DNA of 64,000 nucleotides from [Actinomadura] parvosata subsp. kistnae (GTDB taxonomy: Bacteria > Actinomycetota > Actinomycetes > Streptosporangiales > Streptosporangiaceae): positions 620,001 to 684,000 of the forward strand of contig NZ_OOHJ01000018.1 of assembly GCF_900323885.1 (NCBI RefSeq). The letters run 5' to 3'. The notes beneath the pieces were generated by a model that made no database searches, was not told where the DNA came from, and was given only the letters and a program-made list of their open reading frames with translations. Positions 40,405-48,301 of this stretch are shown here, piece after piece; position 1 is the first letter of the stretch; every line of letters begins with the position of its first letter. Position numbers and translations under genes: made by a program.

Positions 40405-41244
40405 ATGTTCGACTCGCCCGCCGACGTGACGGAGCGGCTCGCCGCCGTGGACTACCTCTCCGACGACGCCATCTCCACCTCGGTGTTCCTGGCCGCCGCG
40501 CTGGGCAAGCCGCTGCTGGTCGAGGGGCCGGCGGGGGTGGGGAAGACGCAGCTCGCCAAGGCGGTGGCGCAGGCCACCGGGGCGGAGCTGATCAGGTTGC
40601 AGTGTTATGAGGGGCTGGACGAGGCCAGGGCCCTGTACGAGTGGAACTACAAGAAGCAGCTGCTCAGGATCCAGGCCACGAGTGCGGATGACGACATCTT
40701 CAGCGAGGAGTTCCTGCTGGAGCGGCCGTTGCTGAAGGCCATCAGGTCCGAGGGACCGGCGGTGCTGCTGATCGACGAGACGGACAAGGCCGACGTCGAG
40801 GTGGAGGGGCTGCTGCTGGAGCTGCTGTCGGACTTCCAGGTGACGATTCCGGAGCTGGGCACGGTCGCCGCCACGCGCCGGCCGTACGTGGTGCTGACCT
40901 CGAACGCGACCCGGGAGCTGTCGGAGGCGCTCAAGCGGCGCTGCCTCTACCTGCACATCGAGTATCCGACGCCGGAGCGGGAGCGGGACATCGTGCTGGC
41001 GCAGGTGCCGGGTATCCGGGCCGAGCTGGCGGAGCAGCTGGCCAGGACGGTGGCGACGTTGCGGGCGCTGGAGCTGAAGAAGGCGCCGTCGGTGGCCGAG
41101 ACCGTGGACTGGGCGAACACGCTGCTGGCACTGGGGCGGGCGGAGCTGGACGAGGCGACGGTGGCGGGGACGCTGGGCGTGGTGCTCAAGCACGCCTCCG
41201 ACCACGAGCGGGCGGTCAAGGAGCTGGGGCTGCCCGATGCCTGA
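40405..41244 (+). CDS. MoxR-type AAA+ ATPase
   Basis: A 279-residue AAA+ chaperone-like ATPase: Walker A VEGPAGVGKTQLAKAV, Walker B AVLLIDETDKAD, sensor 1 VVLTSNATRELSEAL, arginine finger KRRCLYLHI. MoxR ATPases with VWA partners mature metalloenzymes or remodel complexes. The next gene overlaps by 8 bp and encodes a VWA protein, the classical pair. No CO dehydrogenase or other client operon is adjacent. AGGA lies upstream of the start. Confidence 0.94.
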   Translation: MFDSPADVTERLAAVDYLSDDAISTSVFLAAALGKPLLVEGPAGVGKTQLAKAVAQATGAELIRLQCYEGLDEARALYEWNYKKQLLRIQATSADDDIFSEEFLLERPLLKAIRSEGPAVLLIDETDKADVEVEGLLLELLSDFQVTIPELGTVAATRRPYVVLTSNATRELSEALKRRCLYLHIEYPTPERERDIVLAQVPGIRAELAEQLARTVATLRALELKKAPSVAETVDWANTLLALGRAELDEATVAGTLGVVLKHASDHERAVKELGLPDA

Positions 41245-42619
41245 GCCGCGCGGGTCGCTGGTGGACCGGCATGTCGGGTTCGTGCACGCGTTGCGGGCGG
41301 CCGGGCTGCCGGTGTCGGTGGCCGAGGGGCTGGACGCGGCCAACGCGATGCGGGTGATCGAGCTGGCGGATCGGGAGTCGTTGCGGGCGGCGTACGCGGC
41401 GACGCTGGTGAAGAAGCCGGCGTACCGGCCGGGGTTCGACGTGCTGTTCGATCTGTGGTTTCCGGCGAGTACGACGGGGCTGGCCGGCGCCGTACGCCCC
41501 CAGGGCGGGATGAATCCGGAGACGGCGGACCTCAAGGAGCTGCGCGCCTACCTCGCCGGATTGTTGACGGACTCGACCGACCAGGAGATGCGCGAGTTCG
41601 CGCAGGCCATGGTGGAGCGGTTCGGGCGGCAGGAGGCGGCGGGGCCGGGGCGGCAGAGCTGGTTCTCCTACAGCGTGCTGCGGGCGCTGTCCCCCGAGAC
41701 GTTGATGGCGGGCATCCTGCGCGAGGTGCTGCAGGGGCGCGAGCGCGGCGGGCTGGCGGAGAAGACCGTGCGCCAGCAGGTCAACACCGGGATCCGGCGG
41801 TTCGAGGAGGCGGTGGCCACCGACGTGCGGCGGCGGATCGCGGAGGAGTCGGGCATCGAGCGCATCGCCCGCTCGGCCGTGCGCCCGCCGCTCGACCAGA
41901 TCGACTTCCTGCGCATCACGAAGGCGGACCTGGCGCGGCTGCGCAGGGAGGTGTATCCGCTGGCCAGGCGGCTGGCGGCGCGCCTGACGATCAAGCACAG
42001 GAAGGGCCGGCGGGGGCGGCTCGACTTCCGCCGGACCATGCGGGCCTCGTTGCAGAGCGGCGGCGTGCCGCTGACCACCCATTTCAAGCCGCCCCGGCCG
42101 CACAAGCCGGAGCTGGTCGTCCTCTGCGACACCAGCGACTCGGTCTCGTCGTTCGCGCACTTCACGCTGCTGCTGACGTACGCGTTGCGCGAGCAGTTCA
42201 CGAAGGTGCGGGCGTTCGGGTTCGTGGACACGGTGGACGAGATCACCAGGTTCTTCCTGCCGGGCTCCGACGTGGTCGAGGCCATGACGCGGCTGGCGAA
42301 CGAGGCGGACATGGTGCGCTTCGGCCGTACCAACTACGGGCACAGCCTGGAGCGCTTCGCCGAGAGGTACGCCGACGCGCTCGGCCCCAAGACGTCCCTG
42401 CTGATCCTGGGCGACGCGCGCTCCAACTACCAGCCGCCCGCCCTCGACGTGCTCAAGTCACTGGTGTCGAGGACCCGCTCCGCCTACTGGCTCAACCCCG
42501 AGCCGAGGCAGCAGTGGGACACGGGCGACTCGGTCGCGAGCGAGTACGGCACGGTCGTCCCTATGTACGAGTGCCGCAACGTCGCCCAGCTCACCGCGTT
42601 CATCGAAACGCTGGCGTGA
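41237..42619 (+). CDS. VWA domain protein, CoxE-like
   Basis: A 460-residue protein. N-terminal helical CoxE-type half (HVGFVHALRAAGLPVSVAEG), middle basic region KHRKGRRGRLDFRRTMRASL, which is the CoxE family signature, then a VWA domain from about residue 285 with MIDAS motif VVLCDTSDSVSSF, later Thr in RTNYGHS and Asp in LLILGDARSN. Works with the overlapping MoxR ATPase, presumably to insert metal or open a client protein. Confidence 0.93.
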   Translation: MPEPRGSLVDRHVGFVHALRAAGLPVSVAEGLDAANAMRVIELADRESLRAAYAATLVKKPAYRPGFDVLFDLWFPASTTGLAGAVRPQGGMNPETADLKELRAYLAGLLTDSTDQEMREFAQAMVERFGRQEAAGPGRQSWFSYSVLRALSPETLMAGILREVLQGRERGGLAEKTVRQQVNTGIRRFEEAVATDVRRRIAEESGIERIARSAVRPPLDQIDFLRITKADLARLRREVYPLARRLAARLTIKHRKGRRGRLDFRRTMRASLQSGGVPLTTHFKPPRPHKPELVVLCDTSDSVSSFAHFTLLLTYALREQFTKVRAFGFVDTVDEITRFFLPGSDVVEAMTRLANEADMVRFGRTNYGHSLERFAERYADALGPKTSLLILGDARSNYQPPALDVLKSLVSRTRSAYWLNPEPRQQWDTGDSVASEYGTVVPMYECRNVAQLTAFIETLA

Positions 42620-42632
42620 GCGCCGTACAAGA

Positions 42633-43400
42633 TCAGAGGCGCTGCAGCTCGCGGGCGGCGGTGCGGGCCAGCAGCTCGATCTGGGAGTCGTTGAGCACGC
42701 CGGCGTCGGCCGACCTGATCAGCCGGGCCGCCGTGCGCGGCCGCAGCAGCGTGAGGCCCTCGGCGGACACGACGCCGTTCCTGGGCAGGACGCCGCAGTG
42801 GACGGCGATCATGGGGGTGATCGTGACGGGCACGCCGGTCTCGCGGGTGAGCAGCTCGGCGAACGCCTCGGCCTTGTCGACCAGCGCCTTGGCGGTCTTG
42901 CTGCCGTACTTCTCGCCGAAGAACAGCCGCCCCACGTAGCAGGCGATCTCGACGTCGGGCGCCCACGACTCGTTGTCGATGATCCAGACGCCGCCCGGGC
43001 CGATCACGAGGTGGTCGATGCTGGCCTGGTCGCGGATGGCCCGGCCGTCGAGCACCTGGTAGCCCCGTCGCCGCAGCGTGCGGCGCAGGAGGCGGCCGGT
43101 GATCAGCTCACCGCGCCGGGCGCCCCGCCACACCGCTGTGCGGTAGAAGGAGTACCAGTCGAGAAACCAGTCTCCGCCGTACACGGCCGCGGCGGCCAGC
43201 ACGCCGGTCAGGGCGGAGACGCCGGCGAGGCCGAACCTCAGGCCGAGCGCCACGCCGATGATGAACCCCACACCCGCCTTGACGTACCGGTACTTGCGCC
43301 GGTTCGGCGCGTCCTCGCGCCAGAACTTCTCGTACCACCACTGCGGGGACGACCCTGTGTACTTCTCGTTGGGCTGCACGTAGATCGAGCCACCGGGCAC
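42633..43400 (-). CDS. NERD (nuclease-related) domain membrane protein
   Basis: A 255-residue protein. After a hydrophilic N-terminus (YEKFWREDAPNRRKYRYVKA) come one or two hydrophobic segments (FIIGVALGLRFGLAGVSAL), then a NERD domain from about residue 100: RRRGYQVLDGRAIRDQASID, HLVIGPGGVWIIDNESW. In nuclease-like members the D...(E/Q)xK core is typical; here the last part reads DNESW, so catalysis is doubtful. GTG start. Convergent with the MoxR/VWA operon. Confidence 0.85.
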   Translation of the reverse strand: MPGGSIYVQPNEKYTGSSPQWWYEKFWREDAPNRRKYRYVKAGVGFIIGVALGLRFGLAGVSALTGVLAAAAVYGGDWFLDWYSFYRTAVWRGARRGELITGRLLRRTLRRRGYQVLDGRAIRDQASIDHLVIGPGGVWIIDNESWAPDVEIACYVGRLFFGEKYGSKTAKALVDKAEAFAELLTRETGVPVTITPMIAVHCGVLPRNGVVSAEGLTLLRPRTAARLIRSADAGVLNDSQIELLARTAARELQRL

Positions 43401-43531
43401 GGCAAACTCCCCGAATGAAGTAGATGTTGTACAGGATCTGCCACGCCGAAGATCCCTCGCCGGTCAAGGGATACCCGCTCCCCAACCAAGGCGAGCCTAA
43501 GGTGACGGAATTAGTACCCGCAAGACCATCA

Positions 43532-43548
43532 ACCGACCAGTCGGTATG
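43532..43548. promoter_or_regulatory. TetR operator box at the regulator's own promoter
   Basis: ACCGACCAGTCGGTATG, 9 bases upstream of the TetR start codon. The same 17-mer, with two changes (ACCGACCGGCCGGTATG), occurs at 47560-47576 in front of the acyl-CoA dehydrogenase operon. Confidence 0.75.
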
Positions 43549-43556
43549 CTAAGGCG

Positions 43557-44171
43557 GTGACCAAGGGGGACCATGTGAAAGACGAACCGGTCAGGCAGCG
43601 GTTGCTCGCCGAGGCGACCCGGCTGTTCGCCGAGCGGGGCTTCGAGAGCACCTCCGTTCAGGAGATCGTCGTGGCGGCGGGCGTCACCAAGGGCGCCATG
43701 TACCACTATTTCGACTCCAAGGACGACCTGCTGCACGAGATCTACGCGCGGGTCCTGCGCATGCAGATGGACCGGCTGACGCAGATCGCCGACGGCCCCG
43801 GCACGATCGAGCAGCGCCTGCACCGGGCCGCGGCCGACGTCGTGGAGACGACGGCCGCCAACCTCGACGACTCGAAGATCTTCTTCAGGTCGATCCACCT
43901 GCTCGCGCCCGAGACGCAGAAGACCGTGCGGGCCGAGCGCCGCCGCTACCACGAGCGCTTCCGCGGGCTCGTGGCCGAGGGGCAGCGCACCGGCGTCTTC
44001 AGCGACCGCGTACCGGCGGAGCTGGTCGTCGACTTCTTCTTCGGCTCGGTGCACCACCTGGGCAGCTGGTTCCACGCGGACGGGCCGCTGACCGGCGCCC
44101 AGGTGGGCAAGCACTTCGCCGACCTGCTGCTGACCTCACTCGACCCCGGGGCCGGGCACGTCCACGAGTGA
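43557..44171 (+). CDS. TetR/AcrR regulator of the acyl-CoA dehydrogenase operon
   Basis: A 204-residue repressor: AEATRLFAERGFESTSVQEI, VVAAGVTKGAMYHYFDSKDD (helix-turn-helix), and a C-terminal ligand domain of the AcrR/FadR-like type (ELVVDFFFGSVHHLGSWFHA). It is convergent with the three-gene ACAD operon and overlaps the last ACAD gene by 36 bp at the 3' end. Its own promoter and that operon's promoter share a 17-bp box, so it probably represses both and responds to an acyl-CoA. Confidence 0.92.
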   Translation: MTKGDHVKDEPVRQRLLAEATRLFAERGFESTSVQEIVVAAGVTKGAMYHYFDSKDDLLHEIYARVLRMQMDRLTQIADGPGTIEQRLHRAAADVVETTAANLDDSKIFFRSIHLLAPETQKTVRAERRRYHERFRGLVAEGQRTGVFSDRVPAELVVDFFFGSVHHLGSWFHADGPLTGAQVGKHFADLLLTSLDPGAGHVHE

Positions 44172-45188
44172 GGCCAGCGCGGCGCGGTGGTCGCCGGGCG
44201 TGCCCAGCGCGATCTCCGTCGCCTTCGCGCGCTTGAGATAGAGATGGACGGGGTGCTCCCACGTCATCCCGATCCCGCCGTGCAGTTGCAGGGCCTCCTC
44301 GGCCGCGTGCACGGCCACACCCGCGTTCCACGCCTGGGCCACGGCCACCGAGACCGACGAGGCGTCCGCCACCGCGTTCCTGGCCGCCGCCCTGGCGCGC
44401 ACCACGTCCAGCCAGAGATCGGCCAGCCGGTGCTTGATCGCCTGGAAGGAGCCGACCGGACGGGCGAACTGGTGGCGCTCCTTGACGTAGGCCAGCGTCG
44501 TCTCCAGGCACCACTCGGCGACGCCGAGCTGCTCGGAGGCCAGCAGCCCCGCCCCGAACCGCAGCACGGCGGCCACGTCGCACGCCCCCACGCGCCGCGC
44601 CGGCGTGCGCGCGAACGTCACCGTGGCGACCGGCCTGGTCAGGTCCAGGGACGGCACGACCTCGACCGCCGCGCCCTCGGCCGCGTAGAGGTCGCCGTCC
44701 ACCGGCACCAGCAGCACGTCGGCCACGTCCGCCCCGGCCACGCCGGTGACGGTCCCGGACAGCCGGCCCTCGCCGTCCACGGTCACGGACGAGCCGCGCC
44801 CCGGCACGTACGGGGAGGCGGCGAACGACACGGCCAGCGCCGCCGTCCTCCGCCCCTCGGCCAGCTCGCCCAGCAGCGCGTCCCTGGTCGGCAGCAGCGC
44901 CTGCGTGGCCAGCACCGCGCTGGTGAGGAACGGCACCGGCGCGACCGCCCGGCCCAGCTCCTCCAGCACCACGGCCGCCTCGGCCGGGCCCGCCCCGGCG
45001 CCGCCCAGCTCCTCGGGGATCAGCAGCCCGGCCACGCCGATCTCGCCGGCCAGGGTCTTCCACAGGTCCAGGTCGGTGGGCTCCGACTCGATGCGCTTGA
45101 GCACCGCGGCGGGCGGGCAGCGGTCGGCCAGCAGGCCCCGTACGGAGGCCCTGAGCTCCTCCTCGACCTCGGAGTACAGCAACGTCAT
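44136..45188 (-). CDS. Acyl-CoA dehydrogenase, small-subunit type
   Basis: A 350-residue ACAD-fold flavoprotein. IGVAGLLIPEELGGAGAGPA gives the N-terminal helices, FGAGLLASEQLGVAEWCLET and YVKERHQFARPVGSFQAIKH the C-terminal helical domain, and ALQLHGGIGMTWEHPVHLYL the FAD-binding end. The middle domain is eroded and the usual catalytic Glu position is not evident, as in the non-catalytic partner of heterotetrameric actinobacterial ACADs (FadE28/29-like). Overlaps the preceding gene by 4 bp; third in the operon. Confidence 0.88.
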   Translation of the reverse strand: MTLLYSEVEEELRASVRGLLADRCPPAAVLKRIESEPTDLDLWKTLAGEIGVAGLLIPEELGGAGAGPAEAAVVLEELGRAVAPVPFLTSAVLATQALLPTRDALLGELAEGRRTAALAVSFAASPYVPGRGSSVTVDGEGRLSGTVTGVAGADVADVLLVPVDGDLYAAEGAAVEVVPSLDLTRPVATVTFARTPARRVGACDVAAVLRFGAGLLASEQLGVAEWCLETTLAYVKERHQFARPVGSFQAIKHRLADLWLDVVRARAAARNAVADASSVSVAVAQAWNAGVAVHAAEEALQLHGGIGMTWEHPVHLYLKRAKATEIALGTPGDHRAALASLVDVPGPGVE

Positions 45189-46348
45189 CGCGGCAGGTCC
45201 TTCCAGGGCACGTCCTTGTCGACACGGGGTTCGGAGGGCAGGCCGAGCACCCGCTCGGAGATGATGTTGCGCAGGATCTCGGAGGTGCCGCCCTCGATGG
45301 AGTTGCCCTTGGCCCGCAGGTAGCGGTAGCCGGGGCCGCGGCCGTAGAAGTCGACGTCCTCGGAGCGGCGGAAGGTCCAGTCGTCGTAGCCGAGGTCGCG
45401 GCGCAGCTCGACGTCGAGGCCGGTCAGTGCCTGGTTGAGCTTGGCGAACGACAGCTTCATGCCCGACCCCTCGGGGCCGGGCTGCCCGGCGGCCAGCTGC
45501 TCGCGCAGGCGCGCCCCCGACAGGCGGGTGACCTCGGCCTCCACCCACAGCGACAGCAGCCGCTGGTGCAGGTCGTGGCTGCGCAGCTCGGGGTGCTCGC
45601 GCCAGGCCGACAGGACGGTGGCCATGACGCCGCCGCCGCGCCGCGTGGGGGCGCCGCCGATGGCGACGCGCTCGTTCATCAGCGTGGTCTGCGCGACCCG
45701 CCAGCCGTCGCCGACCTCGCCGAGCCGCAGGTCGTCGGAGAGCCGCACGCCGGTGAGGAACACCTCGTTGAACTCGGCCTCACCGGTGATCTGCCGCAGC
45801 GGCCGCACCTCGACGCCCGGCGCGTGCATGTCGCACACGAAGTACGTCAGGCCGCGGTGCTTGGGCACGTCCGGGTCGGTGCGGGCGACGAGGATGGCCC
45901 AGCGGGAGTGGTGCGCGCCGGACGTCCACACCTTCTGGCCGTCCACCACCCACTCGTCGCCGTCCCTGACGGCCCGCGTCGCCAGCGTGGCCAGGTCGGA
46001 CCCGGCGCCGGGCTCGCTGAAGAGCTGGCACCAGATCTCCTCGCCCGTCCACAGCGGCCGCAGGAACCGGCGTTTCTGCTCCTCGGTCCCGAACGCCAGG
46101 ATCGTCGGCGCCGCCATGCCCAGGCCGATGCCCTGCTTGCCGCTGTTGAGCTGCGGCGTGTCGGCCAGCTCCCGCTCGACGACCTGCTGCAGCTCGCGGC
46201 CGACGCCCAGGCCGCCGAGCCCTTCGGGGAACCACACCCAGGCGAGCCCGGCGTCGAACCTGGCCCGCAGGAACTCCAGCCGGTCCCCATGGGGGTCGTG
46301 CTCGCCGAGGAACGCCGCCACGCGCTCCTTGATCTCAGCTTCGTTCAC
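45185..46348 (-). CDS. Acyl-CoA dehydrogenase, large-subunit type
   Basis: A 387-residue ACAD: GLAWVWFPEGLGGLGVGREL, substrate loop WCQLFSEPGAGSDLATLATR, VVDGQKVWTSGAHHSRWAIL, and C-terminal KGNSIEGGTSEILRNIISER with the catalytic Glu region. Reads as the catalytic partner of the following small-subunit gene. GTG start overlaps the upstream ACAD stop (GTGA). Two-electron oxidation of an acyl-CoA, with electrons passed to ETF. Confidence 0.92.
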   Translation of the reverse strand: MNEAEIKERVAAFLGEHDPHGDRLEFLRARFDAGLAWVWFPEGLGGLGVGRELQQVVERELADTPQLNSGKQGIGLGMAAPTILAFGTEEQKRRFLRPLWTGEEIWCQLFSEPGAGSDLATLATRAVRDGDEWVVDGQKVWTSGAHHSRWAILVARTDPDVPKHRGLTYFVCDMHAPGVEVRPLRQITGEAEFNEVFLTGVRLSDDLRLGEVGDGWRVAQTTLMNERVAIGGAPTRRGGGVMATVLSAWREHPELRSHDLHQRLLSLWVEAEVTRLSGARLREQLAAGQPGPEGSGMKLSFAKLNQALTGLDVELRRDLGYDDWTFRRSEDVDFYGRGPGYRYLRAKGNSIEGGTSEILRNIISERVLGLPSEPRVDKDVPWKDLPR

Positions 46349-47547
46349 ATCCACCTCTTGAGCTCGCGATAGGCCAATGACCGCTTGTGCACCTCGTCGG
46401 GGCCGTCGGCCAGGCGCAGGGAGCGGGCGCCGGCCCAGAGGCCGGCCAGGGGGAAGTCCTGGGAGACGCCGCCCGCGCCGTGGACCTGCACGGCCTTGTC
46501 GAGGATCCACTCCACGGTGACGGGAGTGGAGATCTTGATTGCCTGGATCTCGGTGTGGGCGCCCTGGTTGCCCACCGTGTCCATGAGCCAGGCCGTCTTG
46601 AGCACGAGCAGGCGGGCCTGCTCGATCTTGATGCGGGACTCGGCGATCCAGTCCTGGACGACGCCCTGCTGCGCCACGGGCTTGCCGAACGCGGTCCTGG
46701 CCAGGGCCCGCTTGCACATCATCTCGACCGCGCGCTCGGCCATGCCGATCAGGCGCATGCAGTGGTGGATGCGGCCGGGGCCGAGCCGGGCCTGGGCGAT
46801 GGCGAAGCCGCCGCCCTCCTCGCCGATGAGGTTGCCCGCCGGGACGCGGACGTCCTCGAACACGACCTCGGCGTGGCCCCCGTGGTCGGCGTCGGTGTAG
46901 CCGAAGACCCGCATGCCGCGCTTGACGTGCACGCCGGGGGTGTCGCGGGGCACGAGGATCATGCTCTGCTGGCGGTGCTTGGGCGCGTCGGGGTTCGTCT
47001 TGCCCATGACGATGAAGATCTTGCAGTTGGGGTTCATGGCGCCGCTGATGAACCACTTGCGGCCGTTGATGACGTACTCGTCGCCGTCGCGGGTGATGGA
47101 GGTGGCGATGTTGGTGGCGTCGGAGGAGGCCACGTCGGGCTCGGTCATCGCGAACGCCGAACGGATCTCGCCGTCGAGCAGCGGCCGCAGCCACTCCTTG
47201 CGCTGCCACTCGTTGCCGAACATGGCCAGCACTTCCATGTTGCCCGTGTCGGGGGCCGCGCAGTTGGTGGCGACGGGCGCGATGGACGGGCTCCGGCCCA
47301 TGATCTCGGCGAGGGGCGCGTACTGGAGGTTCGTCAGGCCGGCGCCGTGCTCGCCGGGCAGGAACAGGTTCCACAGGCCGCGCTTCCTGGCCTCGTCCTT
47401 GAGGTCCTCCAGCAGGGGCGGCGGGCTCCAGCCGCTGGTGGCGGCCTGCTCCTCGAAGGCGGGTTCGGCCGGGTAGACGCATTCGTCCATGAAGTGGAGC
47501 AGGCGCTCGCGCAGGTCCTCGGTGACGTGGTCATAGGCGAAGTCCAT
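46345..47547 (-). CDS. Acyl-CoA dehydrogenase, ACAD10/11-like
   Basis: A 400-residue ACAD that opens the operon: MDFAYDHVTEDLRERLLHFM, RSAFAMTEPDVASSDATNIA, YVINGRKWFISGAMNPNCKI, and at the end LRLADGPDEVHKRSLAYREL. The C-terminal ADGPDEVH pattern is that of ACAD10/11-type enzymes, which act on unusual acyl-CoAs. The ATG at 47547 is preceded by the TetR box at 47560-47576. With the two overlapping downstream ACADs it should oxidise the substrate of one degradative pathway. Confidence 0.92.
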   Translation of the reverse strand: MDFAYDHVTEDLRERLLHFMDECVYPAEPAFEEQAATSGWSPPPLLEDLKDEARKRGLWNLFLPGEHGAGLTNLQYAPLAEIMGRSPSIAPVATNCAAPDTGNMEVLAMFGNEWQRKEWLRPLLDGEIRSAFAMTEPDVASSDATNIATSITRDGDEYVINGRKWFISGAMNPNCKIFIVMGKTNPDAPKHRQQSMILVPRDTPGVHVKRGMRVFGYTDADHGGHAEVVFEDVRVPAGNLIGEEGGGFAIAQARLGPGRIHHCMRLIGMAERAVEMMCKRALARTAFGKPVAQQGVVQDWIAESRIKIEQARLLVLKTAWLMDTVGNQGAHTEIQAIKISTPVTVEWILDKAVQVHGAGGVSQDFPLAGLWAGARSLRLADGPDEVHKRSLAYRELKRWM

Positions 47548-47559
47548 GGGCGTGAGCCT

Positions 47560-47576
47560 ACCGACCGGCCGGTATG
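47560..47576. promoter_or_regulatory. TetR operator box before the acyl-CoA dehydrogenase operon
   Basis: ACCGACCGGCCGGTATG, 13 bases upstream of the first ACAD start codon. It differs from the box at 43532-43548 at two positions that keep dyad symmetry. Confidence 0.75.
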
Positions 47577-47654
47577 AGTGTCGACAGGTGGTTCCCCGTA
47601 AAAAGGTGCAGGTGGCCATAAAAGTGGCACAAGGGGTCTCGTAGGGTTGCCGCC

Positions 47655-48245
47655 ATGACCGCGAAGCTGCCTGCGCCGGTGGTGCTCGAGAACGACGTCG
47701 TCCGCCTCGAACCCCTCACCATGGACCACGTACCCGACCTGTTCGCCGCCGGCGGCGGCGACGACGAGCTGTGGCGCTGGCTGCCCATCGACACCCCGCG
47801 CACCGAGGAGGACCTGGGCAAGGTCGCCAGGAAGCTGATCGACGACGACGTGCACGTGCCGCACGCCGTGGTGCTCAAGGACGGCGGGCGCGCCGTCGGC
47901 TGGACCACCTACGCCGACGTGCCCGGCTTCGACCAGAGCATCGAGATCGGCTGGACCTGGTACGGCCGGGCCGTCTGGCGCACCGCCGTGAACACGAGCT
48001 GCAAGCTCCTGCTCATCGACCACGCCTTCACCCTCGGCTACAACCGCGTCCTGCTCAAGACCGACAACCTCAACCTCCGCTCGCAGAACGCGATCAAGCG
48101 CATCGGCGGCGTGCACGAGGGCACCCTGCGCCGGCACCGCAAGCGCTCGGACGGCACCTGGCGCGACACCGTCTGTTTCGGCATCCTCGAAGAGGAGTGG
48201 CCGCCGCACCGCGACCGGTTGGCGGCCCGCCTGAACCAGTTCTGA
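47655..48245 (+). CDS. GNAT family N-acetyltransferase (RimJ/RimL-like)
   Basis: A 196-residue acetyltransferase: LENDVVRLEPLTMDHVPDLF, then EIGWTWYGRAVWRTAVNTSC (acetyl-CoA loop region), HAFTLGYNRVLLKTDNLNLR and SQNAIKRIGGVHEGTLRRHR, typical of RimJ/RimL acetyltransferase_3. May acetylate a protein N-terminus or small amine. Divergent from the ACAD operon; 56 bp before the next gene. Confidence 0.9.
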   Translation: MTAKLPAPVVLENDVVRLEPLTMDHVPDLFAAGGGDDELWRWLPIDTPRTEEDLGKVARKLIDDDVHVPHAVVLKDGGRAVGWTTYADVPGFDQSIEIGWTWYGRAVWRTAVNTSCKLLLIDHAFTLGYNRVLLKTDNLNLRSQNAIKRIGGVHEGTLRRHRKRSDGTWRDTVCFGILEEEWPPHRDRLAARLNQF

Positions 48246-48301
48246 CCCGTACAAGCACAGCCCGCCTGAACCTTTCCCAGAAGGGCGGCGTCTCATCCCG
48301 C

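Noticed and set aside
40405..42619. Carbon monoxide dehydrogenase cluster
   Set aside because: The CoxD/CoxE-like pair is present but no coxMSL genes; MoxR/VWA pairs serve many clients.
43485..43506. Iron-box-like sequence (TTAGGCTCGCCTTGG on the minus strand)
   Set aside because: Only one half matches the DtxR/IdeR consensus and no iron gene is adjacent.
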